Virus record (IMG/VR): IMGVR_UViG_3300018954_000018
Coordinates: 1 to 45,467 of that record
DNA: 45,467 bases
Reading direction: 5' to 3' (one strand)
DNA from: a virus
Shown: piece after piece, positions 23,010 through 32,314 of the stretch
Layout of the letters: each line of letters begins with the position of its first letter
Numbering within the stretch: the first letter of the stretch is position 1
The notes under the pieces: generated by a model
What the model saw: the letters and a program-made list of their open reading frames with translations, nothing else
Database searches by the model: none
Told to the model about the DNA's origin: nothing
Program-made: the position numbers and the translations under genes

Positions 23010-23558
23010 ATGCAGATCGTTCTCGCCGCCCAGATCAGCGGCACCCGCGACGGCAAGGTCTGGCCCGCGCCCGGCACCGTCCTGGAACTGCCCGACGACG
23101 AGGCCCGCGCGCTCGTGCGGACCGACATGGCGCTGCTGCCCGACGACCCCCGGGTCGAGCGCCTGGGCAAGTACATCGCCACCGACACCGAGCTCGCCGG
23201 CGCGCCCACCGGGCGCGACATCACCGAGGGACAGCCCGACACCGTGCTGTCCCGCTCCCGCGCGCTCACCCAGGAGCACGGCACCGACGCCGACGCGATC
23301 CGGGCCACCACCCGGGAGGCGGCCGAGCGGATCGACTACACCGACGAGCTGACCGTTCCCGTGGTCGGCGTCGGTGCGGGCCCGACCGTCGGTGACGACG
23401 CGCCGGCTCCGGCGCAGACGCCGGGTGCCGCCGAGGCGAACCCCGACCTCGCGAAGCGCACCGGGGAGGACACCGCGAACGAGGTCGAGGCCGCCACCGC
23501 GCGGGTCTCGGGCACCGAGCGCGCCGTCCGCAAGTCCGCGCCCGCCCGGGAGCGCTGA
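23010..23558 (+). CDS. head-associated protein, possibly decoration
   Basis: 182 residues with GAAGGAG before ATG 23010. The first 60 residues look like a compact beta domain (AAQISGTRDGKVWPAPGT). The rest is Ala/Thr/Glu-rich, low in hydrophobics and likely extended. Found immediately after the capsid gene and ended by a strong hairpin, so it belongs to the head module. A capsid decoration or stabilising role is possible; no family was recognised. Confidence 0.6.
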   Translation: MQIVLAAQISGTRDGKVWPAPGTVLELPDDEARALVRTDMALLPDDPRVERLGKYIATDTELAGAPTGRDITEGQPDTVLSRSRALTQEHGTDADAIRATTREAAERIDYTDELTVPVVGVGAGPTVGDDAPAPAQTPGAAEANPDLAKRTGEDTANEVEAATARVSGTERAVRKSAPARER

Positions 23559-23564
23559 CAGACC

Positions 23565-23604
23565 GCGTCGGGCGGGCCTGACCCACGGCAGGCCCGCCCG
23601 ACGC
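23565..23604. terminator. 16-bp perfect hairpin ending the head module
   Basis: GCGTCGGGCGGGCCTG (23565-23580) is the exact reverse complement of 23589-23604, with an 8-base loop. No U run follows. It separates the capsid operon from the glycosidase/spike island. Confidence 0.8.
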
Positions 23605-23638
23605 ACTGGCTCGACCCCTTCGAGAGTGAGGCCCGCCG

Positions 23639-25927
23639 GTGGCAACGAACTACCCGAACGCGATCGACAGCTTCACCACGAAGACGGCCGGCGCACCGAT
23701 CGCCGAGTCGCACGTCAACAACCTGCAGGACGCCGTCGCGGCGCTGCAGGGCACCCTCGGCACGAACCCGCAGGGCGACGCAGCCACCGTCGCCGCCCGG
23801 CTGACCGAGATCGCCACCCTCGCCACGCAGGCGGCGGCCGGCGCGCTGATCGACGGCTCCGTCACCACGGTGAAGATCGCTGACGAGGCCGTCACCGGCG
23901 CGAAGCTCGGCGACGACGTGCCGTACCACGTCCTCGCCGGCGGGCAGGGCTTCTACGAGGAGACCGCCCGGACCTCAGCAGGCCCGGTCCGCTACCTCGC
24001 GTACAGCCGGTGGGGCCGGGCCGGCGACAGTGGCGCCGTGGTCGAGTACGACCCCGTCACGAACCCCGAGGGCGCGCCGGCCGCCGACCGGGTCAAGCCG
24101 CTCACGCAGACCAACGGCACGACGCTCTGGGTCAAGCTGGTCGCGACCGGCGGCACCCCGGACCTCAACCCGCCCGACGTCTCCGCGGTCTCCGCGACCG
24201 CCGTCACGCGCACCAGCGCGCAGATCCTCGCCACCACCGACGAGACGAGCACCTGCATCGTCGAGTACGGCACGACCACCGCCTACGGCACCGCGAGCCC
24301 GGCCAGCACCGGCGCGACCACGCACTCGATCGTCCTGTCCAACCTCACCCCCGGCACGCTCTACAACTACCGCGTGCGCGCTCGCGACGTCGCCGGGAAC
24401 CTCACCCTCGACACGAACCGCACGTTCACCACGACGGCGGCGGTGGTCGCGCAGGAGATCGCCTACTACCAGCCGACCGGCACCTTCGGATGGCAGTACC
24501 TCACCTTCGGCGCCGACGTCGGCGCCGACTCCTACGTCGAGTTCGACGTCGAGGGCATCACCGACCAGGACAAGAACTGCGGCGCCGTCTTCCGCTGGGC
24601 GAGCGGGTCCGACCTCGTGCGCGTCTACATCTCCCGCACGACGTGGTCGGTGGACGGCGTCGGCTTCTTCCTCGACCAGGACCGCACGTGGGCCGGCACC
24701 GCCTCGAGCAACGGCGCCGGCAAGGTCCGGATCGAGTGGCGCGGCCAGTCCGTCACTGCGTACTGGAACGGCTCGCCCATCGGCACGATCGACGTCGGGG
24801 CCACCGCCGCCGGGAAGACGGCTCGCCGGACCGGCCTCGCCGTCTGGCAGAACGTCGCCAGCGCCGTCAAGATCACCAACGCGAAGTCGGCCAGCACCGA
24901 CAGCTCCGAAGCGCCGCCGCCGGACGACGGCCCACCGCCGACCCCGGGCACCGCGGGCGCCGCAGCAGTTGCGCTCTGGGGGCCGACCCGCTCGGGCCTG
25001 CCGTGGCACTCCGGGATCTGGGCCGGCGGCGGGGCGCAGTCCGGCGCCCGCATGGCGGCAGCCGGCACCTTCCTCGGCCACACCATCGACTGCGGGCTCG
25101 CCTACTCCTACCCCCGCGACACCTGGGCCACGATCTCCAACACCGGGAACTGGGGGATCTACGGCAACTGGCCCGGGAAGATCCTGTTTGGCCTCGCCAT
25201 GCTCCCCGGGGAGGCCGCCGGCCGGTGGGACCAGATCCTCAACGGCTCGCACGACTACGTCTTCCAGGGCCATGCGAACGCCGCGCTCGCCGCGAACCGC
25301 GGCGACTCCATCATCCGCGTCGGCTGGGAGTGCAACGGTAACTGGTACCCGTGGGCGGCATCGCGCTCGACCGCGGGCGACTTCAAGCTCGCCTGGCGAC
25401 GCATCCGCAACATCATGAAAGCTATCGCGCCGAACCTCAAGTTCTGGTTCGACTCCGCCGCCGCAAGCCAGTACATGGGGCGGGTCGAGAATGTCGCGAA
25501 CCGCACGCTCGAAATCACCGAGCTCTACCCCGGCGATGACATCGTGGACGGCATCGGGGTCGACCACTACGACTTCTTCGGCGTGAAGGCGAAGACGAAC
25601 GCCGAGTGGGCAAATGCCCTGCGCCCCGCCCACCGGGCAGGGATTCAGGACTACGTCGACTTCGCCCGCGCCCGGGGTAAGCCTTTCGGGATGCCCGAGT
25701 GGGGCACGCACAAGGTCGACGGCTACGGAGACAATACCTTCTTCATGCAGAAGATGTGGGAGTTCTTCGTCGCGAACTCCGATGTCCTCGCGTACGAGGC
25801 GTACTTCTCAGAGAACGCGAACTACATCCAGAACGCGATCTTCGACCCGGACCAGAACCCGAACAGTCGCCTGCACTACCAGAAGCACCAGGGCAGGCCC
25901 GACCTCTACCCGACCGGCGCAACTTGA
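23639..25927 (+). CDS. modular virion protein: FnIII-like, concanavalin-like and GH26-like glycosidase
   Basis: 762 residues from GTG 23639. Order: N-terminal virion-attachment-like region (NNLQDAVAALQGTLGTNP), a fibronectin III-like domain at about 180-275 (DVSAVSATAVTRTSAQIL to TTTA), a beta-sandwich (280-420), a Pro-rich linker, then a GH26-like barrel (430-762). In the barrel, RVGWECNGNWYPW carries the likely acid/base Glu564 and GMPEWG the nucleophile Glu687. GH26 enzymes cut mannans and related glycans, so this is a candidate depolymerase on the virion. Its frame continues beyond the TGA stop into the next gene. GC content falls in the barrel, a sign of transfer. Fold assignment is by motif. 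Confidence 0.8.
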   Translation: MATNYPNAIDSFTTKTAGAPIAESHVNNLQDAVAALQGTLGTNPQGDAATVAARLTEIATLATQAAAGALIDGSVTTVKIADEAVTGAKLGDDVPYHVLAGGQGFYEETARTSAGPVRYLAYSRWGRAGDSGAVVEYDPVTNPEGAPAADRVKPLTQTNGTTLWVKLVATGGTPDLNPPDVSAVSATAVTRTSAQILATTDETSTCIVEYGTTTAYGTASPASTGATTHSIVLSNLTPGTLYNYRVRARDVAGNLTLDTNRTFTTTAAVVAQEIAYYQPTGTFGWQYLTFGADVGADSYVEFDVEGITDQDKNCGAVFRWASGSDLVRVYISRTTWSVDGVGFFLDQDRTWAGTASSNGAGKVRIEWRGQSVTAYWNGSPIGTIDVGATAAGKTARRTGLAVWQNVASAVKITNAKSASTDSSEAPPPDDGPPPTPGTAGAAAVALWGPTRSGLPWHSGIWAGGGAQSGARMAAAGTFLGHTIDCGLAYSYPRDTWATISNTGNWGIYGNWPGKILFGLAMLPGEAAGRWDQILNGSHDYVFQGHANAALAANRGDSIIRVGWECNGNWYPWAASRSTAGDFKLAWRRIRNIMKAIAPNLKFWFDSAAASQYMGRVENVANRTLEITELYPGDDIVDGIGVDHYDFFGVKAKTNAEWANALRPAHRAGIQDYVDFARARGKPFGMPEWGTHKVDGYGDNTFFMQKMWEFFVANSDVLAYEAYFSENANYIQNAIFDPDQNPNSRLHYQKHQGRPDLYPTGAT

Positions 25928-25975
25928 AGTGATCAGTCGACCAGTGGCTTCTACGCCTACGGGTCGGCCCCGACG

Positions 25976-27229
25976 ATGGACCTGGGAACCGCGAAGACGC
26001 AGGCCCGGGACATCTACAACTCGTGGAAGACCGCCATGCTGTCCCAAGGCGGCATGCCTGCCGGCCTGTCCGGTCAGAACGCCTGGCGCGTCGTTCGTCC
26101 CGGGGACGGCAACGACACCGTGTCCGAGGGCATCGCCTACGGCCTCCTCCTCACGGCGATCTGGGGCAACCCAGCGTTGCCGGCAGGCCTGTACGACTCT
26201 GGCGCGCAAGCGATCTTCGACGGGCTCTGGAAGTATTACCATCACTTCAAGAATGCCAATGGCATCATGGACTGGAAGATCTCTGCCAGTGGCGTAAAGA
26301 TCGGATTCGGCGGCGCAACCGACGGCGACGTAGATGCAGCAATGGCGCTCCTCATGGCGCATCGCATCTGGGGATCGGGCGGGGCGATCAACTACGGAGC
26401 CGCCGCGACTACGCTTATCAACGCTATCCGGGACTTCGAGATCACGCCGGCGAACCACAGCCAGCCGAACGTGATGAAGAACGGCGACATGACGCCGTGG
26501 ACGAATACCGACCAGCGGTACAACCCCGACTACTGGTTCCCGGCTTACACATGGGAGTTTGAGAAGCACACAAGCGACACCCGGTGGACTGCCATTCGTA
26601 CCGTGAACAACGCGATCGTGAACTACTTCAATACCAACTTCACCACCGGCATGGTCCCCAACGAATGCAATCGTGACGGGACCAACTCCAACTCCATGCC
26701 GGGCGGGCTCCCCGCGTACCAGTTCGGGTACAACTCCGTGCGCCTCTGGCGCCTGTACCTCGATCTGTACTGGAACGGCCCGACCGCGGCCCCGGTTGCG
26801 CAGGCCATGGCGAACAAGCTCGGCAACTGGTCGAAGGGCCAGGTCGGCGGTGCTTTCCCGGGCAATCTCGGCGGGGTCTACAACCTCGACGGGACCGGCA
26901 AGCAGCAGCCGCTCTACCTGGCCTTCGCCTCGGTCTACGGTGCTGCCGCCTGCGGCTCGGCGGACTCCAGCAACTCCGCGCACGCCGCAAGCATCTTGAA
27001 CTGGCTGCACGCGAACCGCGGTGGCGGCGACTACTTCGGCGGCTCGAACTCCGCTGTCGTCGCGGCGATCATGGCCGGCGTCTTCTACCCCGGCACCGTG
27101 ACGGCTCCCACCACCGTCATCAGCGGTGGCACGCCCGCGACGGTGTTCAGCGACGTGATCAGCGGCGGCACGCCCAGCACGGCGTTCGCGAACGTCATCA
27201 GCGGCGGGGCCCCGAGCACCTTCGCCTGA
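25976..27229 (+). CDS. GH8 family glycoside hydrolase
   Basis: 417 residues from ATG 25976. GH8 signatures: VSEGIAYGLLL with Glu51 and the TDGDVDAAMALLMAHRIWG segment with Asp116/Asp118. Length fits endoglucanase, chitosanase or xylanase. No signal peptide and no ribosome binding site precede the ATG, and the frame is the same as that of the upstream GH26-like gene, with only one TGA between (25925-25927). The C-terminus carries a VISGGTP repeat. GC is lower than in the surrounding genes (for example 26230-26290), suggesting recent acquisition. It may be made by readthrough, or as a separate protein by reinitiation. Confidence 0.8.
   Translation: MDLGTAKTQARDIYNSWKTAMLSQGGMPAGLSGQNAWRVVRPGDGNDTVSEGIAYGLLLTAIWGNPALPAGLYDSGAQAIFDGLWKYYHHFKNANGIMDWKISASGVKIGFGGATDGDVDAAMALLMAHRIWGSGGAINYGAAATTLINAIRDFEITPANHSQPNVMKNGDMTPWTNTDQRYNPDYWFPAYTWEFEKHTSDTRWTAIRTVNNAIVNYFNTNFTTGMVPNECNRDGTNSNSMPGGLPAYQFGYNSVRLWRLYLDLYWNGPTAAPVAQAMANKLGNWSKGQVGGAFPGNLGGVYNLDGTGKQQPLYLAFASVYGAAACGSADSSNSAHAASILNWLHANRGGGDYFGGSNSAVVAAIMAGVFYPGTVTAPTTVISGGTPATVFSDVISGGTPSTAFANVISGGAPSTFA
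27116..27226 (+). repeat. 13-residue tandem repeat at the GH8 C-terminus
   Basis: Three consecutive units of 39, 39 and 33 bases (27116, 27155, 27194) encode VISGGTPATVFSD, VISGGTPSTAFAN and VISGGAPSTFA. Short Gly/Pro/Ser repeats of this kind end many phage fibres, which suggests the GH8 protein is virion-attached. Confidence 0.75.
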
Positions 27230-27253
27230 CCCGATGCACCGAAAGGACCGCCC

Positions 27254-29296
27254 GTGGCGACCTCCGTCGCACAACTCGTCCCACGTACGGGCACCGCTGC
27301 CGCCTGGGTCTCATCGAACCCCGTTCTCGCAGCGTCCGAGATCGGGCGCGAGACCGACACCGGCCGTTGGAAGTTCGGCGACGGCGTCACCGTCTGGACG
27401 TCCTTGCCCTACGAGGCGAAGGAGCTCGTCGTCGTCCAGGTCGTCGCGGACGGCGTCACCGACGTGTCAGGGCAGATCCAGGCGGTACTGACCTCGCTCG
27501 TCGGTGCGCACTCGAGGTCGTACCGCGTGGTCGTCGAGCCGGCCTTCCCGTACTCCGGGGGGAGGATCTACCTCAACGGCAAGGTCCGCATTCAGACCTC
27601 GACGACGGTCGTCAGCTTCGCCACGGATGTCCTGCTGGGGCCGCTGTGCGACCCGGACGGCTTCGGGTGCCTGTCGATCATCGGGGCCAGTTCGGGCACC
27701 ACGACGATCACCTCTGGGGCGGTGCGCGGGAACGCCGCCCCGGTGGTGGCCGCGACGACCGGCATCGCGGCCGGCGGGCTGGTGTGGATCTACGACACCG
27801 ACACCGCGGGCAACGCGGCCTCCGGCAGCAAGCAGGAGGTCGCCGAGGTCGTCGAGGTCGCTGGCACGACCGTCTACCTCGACCACCCGCTGCACCACAC
27901 CTACAGCGGCACCGTGACGATGGCCTACCTCGCTCCGATCACGAACAGCGGCTTCGAGAACGTCCACGCCGCCTTCACCGGCCAGCAGGCCGCCGGTTTC
28001 CTGTTCCCGGTGAAGCTGCAGTGGACCCGCGACTGCTTCCTGACCAACGTCATGCTGAAGGGCAAGCTCGGGAACTCGTGGTCGCGTGAGGGATTCAATG
28101 TCCGCGCCAGCTACCGGACCCAGTACGACAACTGCACCGCCGTCTACCCCTGGAACAACGCCGTGGGGTCGACGTACAGCTACGGCTTCTCCGCGGACGG
28201 CTCGACGGATGTGAAGTACACCTCCTGCCGGGCGAACAACATGCGGCACGGCTTCACCGCCGACAAGGGCGCCGCCAACATCAGCTACTCGCAGTGCTCG
28301 GCGATGAACGTGCTCGCCTCCGGCTTCGACATCCACGGCGCCTGGGCGCGGGACATCATCTACACCGGGTGCAACGCCAGCTCGGCCCCGGACGTGCGGT
28401 CGGCGAACGACGGCTTCCGGGCTGGCTTCCTGGCCGGGAACACCACGTACACCGTGGGCGTGACCAACGTCCAGTACGAGGGGTGCACGTCCCGCGGCTT
28501 CGCGCCGTACACGCGAGCGGGCGCCTTCGGCAACGGCGACGGCGCGGGCTTCGGGGTCGTCGACGGGTGCTCGAACATCCGGTACTCGGGGTGCACGGTG
28601 CTCGACTCCGAGATCGGCTGGTACGTCCTGTCGGAGGTGGGCCAGCCGATCACGAACGTGCTGATCACCGGGTCCGCCGTGCACAACCTCGTGTCGTCCG
28701 ACCCGACGACCCGGCCCGCCCTGCCGCTGTACGTCAAGGCCGGCGCCGCGCCCAACGATGTGGACGGGCTCACCGTCGACGGCTTCACGGTGATGAACAG
28801 CCCGACCGCCGGGTCGATGCGGATCTACGGCACCTCCACGAACCAACTCGCCAACATCACGCTGAAGAACTGCACCTGGACGAACAGCCTGGGCGCGAGC
28901 GGCGTGTACTCGGTCGACGCCCGCTACGTCGACAAGCTCGTCATCACCGGATGCGACTTCCTCAGCACCCGCCGCGGCATCACGACGCTGAACTGTCCCG
29001 GCGCCGAGATCTACCGGAACGCCTTCATCAACCTCACCGAGCCCGGCCGGTTCTGGAACGACTCCGGCGGCAACACGAACATCCGGATCTCGGACAACAG
29101 GTTCTCGCCGGCGCCGACCGCGCTCACGACCGCGGTCACCTCGACCGGCGTCTTCGTCGAGTTCCCGGCCGTGACCGCGGTCGCCACCGCGAACCTGCCG
29201 ACCTACCCGGCGTCGGCCGTGGGCGCGTACAGCGGCTTCGACTCCACCGTGGGGAAGCCGAAGTGGTGGGACGGCACCGCGCACGTCACCTGGTGA
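27254..29296 (+). CDS. beta-helix tail-spike or head-fibre protein
   Basis: 680 residues from GTG 27254 (GAAAGGA upstream). The first 55 residues contain NPVLAASEIGRETDTGRWKF, the N-terminal fibre repeat of phage receptor-binding proteins. The rest has rung-like Asn/Cys patterns (VKYTSCRANN, ISYSQCSAMN, DIIYTGCNAS, IRYSGCTVLD) expected of a right-handed parallel beta-helix, a fold used by polysaccharide lyases and hydrolases. Likely a receptor-binding spike that digests surface glycan. Active site not identified. Confidence 0.75.
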   Translation: MATSVAQLVPRTGTAAAWVSSNPVLAASEIGRETDTGRWKFGDGVTVWTSLPYEAKELVVVQVVADGVTDVSGQIQAVLTSLVGAHSRSYRVVVEPAFPYSGGRIYLNGKVRIQTSTTVVSFATDVLLGPLCDPDGFGCLSIIGASSGTTTITSGAVRGNAAPVVAATTGIAAGGLVWIYDTDTAGNAASGSKQEVAEVVEVAGTTVYLDHPLHHTYSGTVTMAYLAPITNSGFENVHAAFTGQQAAGFLFPVKLQWTRDCFLTNVMLKGKLGNSWSREGFNVRASYRTQYDNCTAVYPWNNAVGSTYSYGFSADGSTDVKYTSCRANNMRHGFTADKGAANISYSQCSAMNVLASGFDIHGAWARDIIYTGCNASSAPDVRSANDGFRAGFLAGNTTYTVGVTNVQYEGCTSRGFAPYTRAGAFGNGDGAGFGVVDGCSNIRYSGCTVLDSEIGWYVLSEVGQPITNVLITGSAVHNLVSSDPTTRPALPLYVKAGAAPNDVDGLTVDGFTVMNSPTAGSMRIYGTSTNQLANITLKNCTWTNSLGASGVYSVDARYVDKLVITGCDFLSTRRGITTLNCPGAEIYRNAFINLTEPGRFWNDSGGNTNIRISDNRFSPAPTALTTAVTSTGVFVEFPAVTAVATANLPTYPASAVGAYSGFDSTVGKPKWWDGTAHVTW

Positions 29297-29324
29297 TCAA
29301 CGCTCGCTGAAAGGAGGTACGACG

Positions 29325-31394
29325 ATGCCAATCGAAGACGCGGCTCCGGCCGCCGGCACCGACCCGGTCGCCGTCCTGGTCGACGCCCTGCAGGCGGCCA
29401 CCGCGGCGCAGGGTGTCGCCCTGCAGAAGGCCTCCAACCTCGCCGACCTCCCGGCCCCGGCCACGGCCCGGACGAACCTCGGTCTCGGCACCGCGGCCAC
29501 AGCCTCGTCGGCAGCGTTCGACGCCGCTGGCGCAGCGACGGCCGTCCAGGCGACGTCGTTGCAGAAGACGTCGAACCTGTCGGACCTCGCCGTGCCGGCG
29601 ACCGCCCGGACGAACCTGGGCCTCGGGTCGGCGGCCACCATGACGCCTGCGCAGCTGGCGGCGGACTCCGCCCTCAGTGGCACTTATGGGGTGGGGCTGT
29701 CGGTCGGCCTGGCCTCCGGGACGGACGACACGGCGGCCATCAACGCGGCGATCACGTCGGCCGCGACGTTCGCCGTGGGCAGGGTGTTCGGCAAGCCGGG
29801 CGAGGCGTACCAGATCAGCGCGCCCATCGTGGTGCGCGGCGGGACCGAGCTGGACATGACCGGATGCACCATCACCCTCAAGTCCGGCTCGAACTGCAAC
29901 ATGGTCAAGAACGCCGCCCTCGTCGCGGGGACCGGCAGCGACACCGGCATCACGGTGACCGGCGGGACGTGGGCCCGCGGGTCCGTGCAGGGCGCGGGGA
30001 ACAACCTCCACTCGCTGTACTTCCAGAACGTCACCGGGCTGAACGTCCGCGACCTGACCTACACGTCTTCGTCGGGCAAGTACGGCGTCTACGTGTACGC
30101 CTGCTCCAACTTCCGGGTCACCAACATCACCTTCGCCTGCTCCAGCGACGGCGTGCACATGACCGGCGCCTGCACCAACGGCCTGGTGTCGGGGATCTAC
30201 GGCACCACCGGGGACGACTCGGTCGCCATCACCACCGTCGACTACGCCAACTACCTGAACGGCAACCTCGGCGACGCCACCGACATCGTCATCGAGCAGG
30301 TCCGGACCACGAACACCGGCCCCGGCGGCACCGTCAAGATCCTCGCCGGAACCAGCGGCGCCGCGACCGCCGCCCGCCGCATCACCGTGCGGGACATCAG
30401 TGGCACCTCCCCCTCGTCGGCGCTCTACATCGGCGGCGACACCGCAGAGGCAGGCACCCAGGGCGGCATCCACGACACCATCACCGCGGAGCGGGTCAGC
30501 AACGCCGGGACCGGCCACAACGTCATCGTGGCGACCGGCACCCACCGGGCGCTGACGCTCCGGGCGACGCCATCGCCGTCCGGCACCAGCAAGCACGCCT
30601 GCTACATCTCCTCCGGCGCCGTGATCGAGGACATCACCTTCGAGGGCTCCTACTTCACCCCGCCCGCGTCCACGTACGCGATCCTCATGCAGGGCGCGTC
30701 CGCGTACCCGTCGGTGGCGACCATGCGGGTCATCAACTGCCGCCTGAACGTGGCGACCACCTCGGCCGGGCTCATCCAGACCTCCCACGCCTCGTGCGTC
30801 CTCGGCGCGGTGTTCGTCAAGGACCTCATGGTCGACCGCGCCGCATGGGCGATCGGCGACTTCTACATGAACCCGGTGGCGCTGTACCTGAACGGCGTCC
30901 GGTGCACCGCAGGGCAGGTGTCCGGCTGGTTCGTCGTCGAGACAGCCGGGGTCGTGGACGTCAAGGCCGCGCACGGCCTCACCGGGCCGTCCGGCTTCGG
31001 CGCCAACGGCGCCGGGCAGGTCGCGTCCCGCTCCTTCGGGCTCCCGGTCAACGTCAACACCTCCACCGCGCTGCAGAAGAACGTGGGCGACCAGGCGTAC
31101 AACAACAACGCCGGGAACCTGCCGATCGGCCCCGTGGTCGCGGACGGCACCCGGTGGCGCTCCGTCGCCACCGGCGCAGTCAAGTCCGGCACGGCCGTCC
31201 TCGTGGGCGGCACCGTCACCGTGGCCGACACCGCCATCACCGCGAACAGCGTCATCCGCCTCTCGCACCAGACGATCGGCGGCACCCCCGGCGCCGTCTA
31301 CGTCTCCGCCAAGGCCGTGGGGGCGTCGTTCACGGTCACCTCCACCTCGGCGTCCGACACCTCGACCGTCGCGTACGACGTCCTGGCCTACTGA
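29325..31394 (+). CDS. beta-helix spike with fibre repeats
   Basis: 689 residues; strong AAAGGAGGT before ATG 29325. Residues 33-60 and 79-106 are two copies of the phage fibre repeat LQK(A/T)SNL(A/S)DL...TARTNLGLG. A beta-helix follows (GTDDTAAINAAITSAATF is the common entry of pectate-lyase-like folds), with TGDDSVAITTV resembling the GDD of GH28 polygalacturonases. The C-terminal 150 residues differ and may trimerise. Candidate polysaccharide-degrading spike; substrate unknown. Confidence 0.75.
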   Translation: MPIEDAAPAAGTDPVAVLVDALQAATAAQGVALQKASNLADLPAPATARTNLGLGTAATASSAAFDAAGAATAVQATSLQKTSNLSDLAVPATARTNLGLGSAATMTPAQLAADSALSGTYGVGLSVGLASGTDDTAAINAAITSAATFAVGRVFGKPGEAYQISAPIVVRGGTELDMTGCTITLKSGSNCNMVKNAALVAGTGSDTGITVTGGTWARGSVQGAGNNLHSLYFQNVTGLNVRDLTYTSSSGKYGVYVYACSNFRVTNITFACSSDGVHMTGACTNGLVSGIYGTTGDDSVAITTVDYANYLNGNLGDATDIVIEQVRTTNTGPGGTVKILAGTSGAATAARRITVRDISGTSPSSALYIGGDTAEAGTQGGIHDTITAERVSNAGTGHNVIVATGTHRALTLRATPSPSGTSKHACYISSGAVIEDITFEGSYFTPPASTYAILMQGASAYPSVATMRVINCRLNVATTSAGLIQTSHASCVLGAVFVKDLMVDRAAWAIGDFYMNPVALYLNGVRCTAGQVSGWFVVETAGVVDVKAAHGLTGPSGFGANGAGQVASRSFGLPVNVNTSTALQKNVGDQAYNNNAGNLPIGPVVADGTRWRSVATGAVKSGTAVLVGGTVTVADTAITANSVIRLSHQTIGGTPGAVYVSAKAVGASFTVTSTSASDTSTVAYDVLAY

Positions 31395-31395
31395 C

Positions 31396-31413
31396 CCGCC
31401 CATAAGTGGGCGG
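31396..31413. terminator. small hairpin at the end of the spike island
   Basis: CCGCCCA (31396-31402) and TGGGCGG (31407-31413) form a perfect 7-bp stem with a 4-base loop just after the spike stop codon. With the hairpin at 23565-23604 it brackets the island. Confidence 0.6.
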
Positions 31414-31447
31414 CTATGCCTGATCGGATCGAGAGGACGGCGCGACC

Positions 31448-32314
31448 GTGAGCAACAGCATCGACCTGGGAGACCCGATCCCCGGCCTTGGCATCCTCGT
31501 GAGCGGCACCACGGGCGCCGCTGCGTCGGCCGCCGCGGTGGTCCTCACCCTGACCCTGCCGGACGGCACCACGGTGACCCCGACCGTCGCCAACCCCGCG
31601 ACCGGCCTCTACAGCGCCGTCCACACGACAACGCAGGCCGGCCGGTACGTCGCCCGGTGGGTGGCGACCGGCATCACCGGCGGCGCCCCCCGCGAGGAGC
31701 ACGAGCAGGTCTTCAGCGTGCTGCCGCCTGGTCGCGTGCTGGTCTCGCTCGCCGAGGCGAAGGCGCACCTCAACCTCCCGGCGACCTCGACCCAGCACGA
31801 CGGCGAGGTCGAGGCCTTCGTCGAGGCGATCACCGATGCGGTCGAGACCCACCTCGGCCGCCCCCTGCGGCCGGTCACGACGACCACCGCGTTCACCTCC
31901 GTGGGGCGCGAGCTCCTGCTCAACCGCGTGCCGTGCGCGTGCACCGCCTGCGCCCCATTCCGCTACCTCACCGTCGCCAGCGTCACCGAGGACGGCCGGG
32001 CGCTCACCTCGAGCGACTGGCAGCTCGACGCCGAGGCGGGCATCCTCCGCCGCGGGCAGTACGGCACCTGGAGCTGGCTCACGATGCGCGTACGCGGCGT
32101 CGTGGTCGTCTACAGCGCCGGGTACACCGTCACCCCGCCCTGGGCCCGCCTCGCGATCCTGCGGGGCCTCGAGAACGCCTGGACACGCTCCCAGCAGCGC
32201 CCACACCCGAGCTACGGCCAGGGCGCCGACGCCGAGTTCCTTCCCGGCTCCAGCTACGCCCTGCCGTACCCCGTCCAGGCACTCATCGCCCCCCACCGCG
32301 CGGCCGGCTTCTGA
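31448..32314 (+). CDS. head-tail connector with N-terminal Ig-like domain
   Basis: 288 residues from GTG 31448 (GAGAGGA upstream). An N-terminal beta-rich domain of about 95 residues (Ig-like or carbohydrate-binding; TLPDGTTVTPTVANPATGLY) precedes a connector-like region (LVSLAEAKAHLNLPATSTQH, FVEAITDAVETHLGRPL), which is typical of phage gp6-type connectors. The Ig-like extension is unusual. The connector attaches below the portal. Confidence 0.78.
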   Translation: MSNSIDLGDPIPGLGILVSGTTGAAASAAAVVLTLTLPDGTTVTPTVANPATGLYSAVHTTTQAGRYVARWVATGITGGAPREEHEQVFSVLPPGRVLVSLAEAKAHLNLPATSTQHDGEVEAFVEAITDAVETHLGRPLRPVTTTTAFTSVGRELLLNRVPCACTACAPFRYLTVASVTEDGRALTSSDWQLDAEAGILRRGQYGTWSWLTMRVRGVVVVYSAGYTVTPPWARLAILRGLENAWTRSQQRPHPSYGQGADAEFLPGSSYALPYPVQALIAPHRAAGF

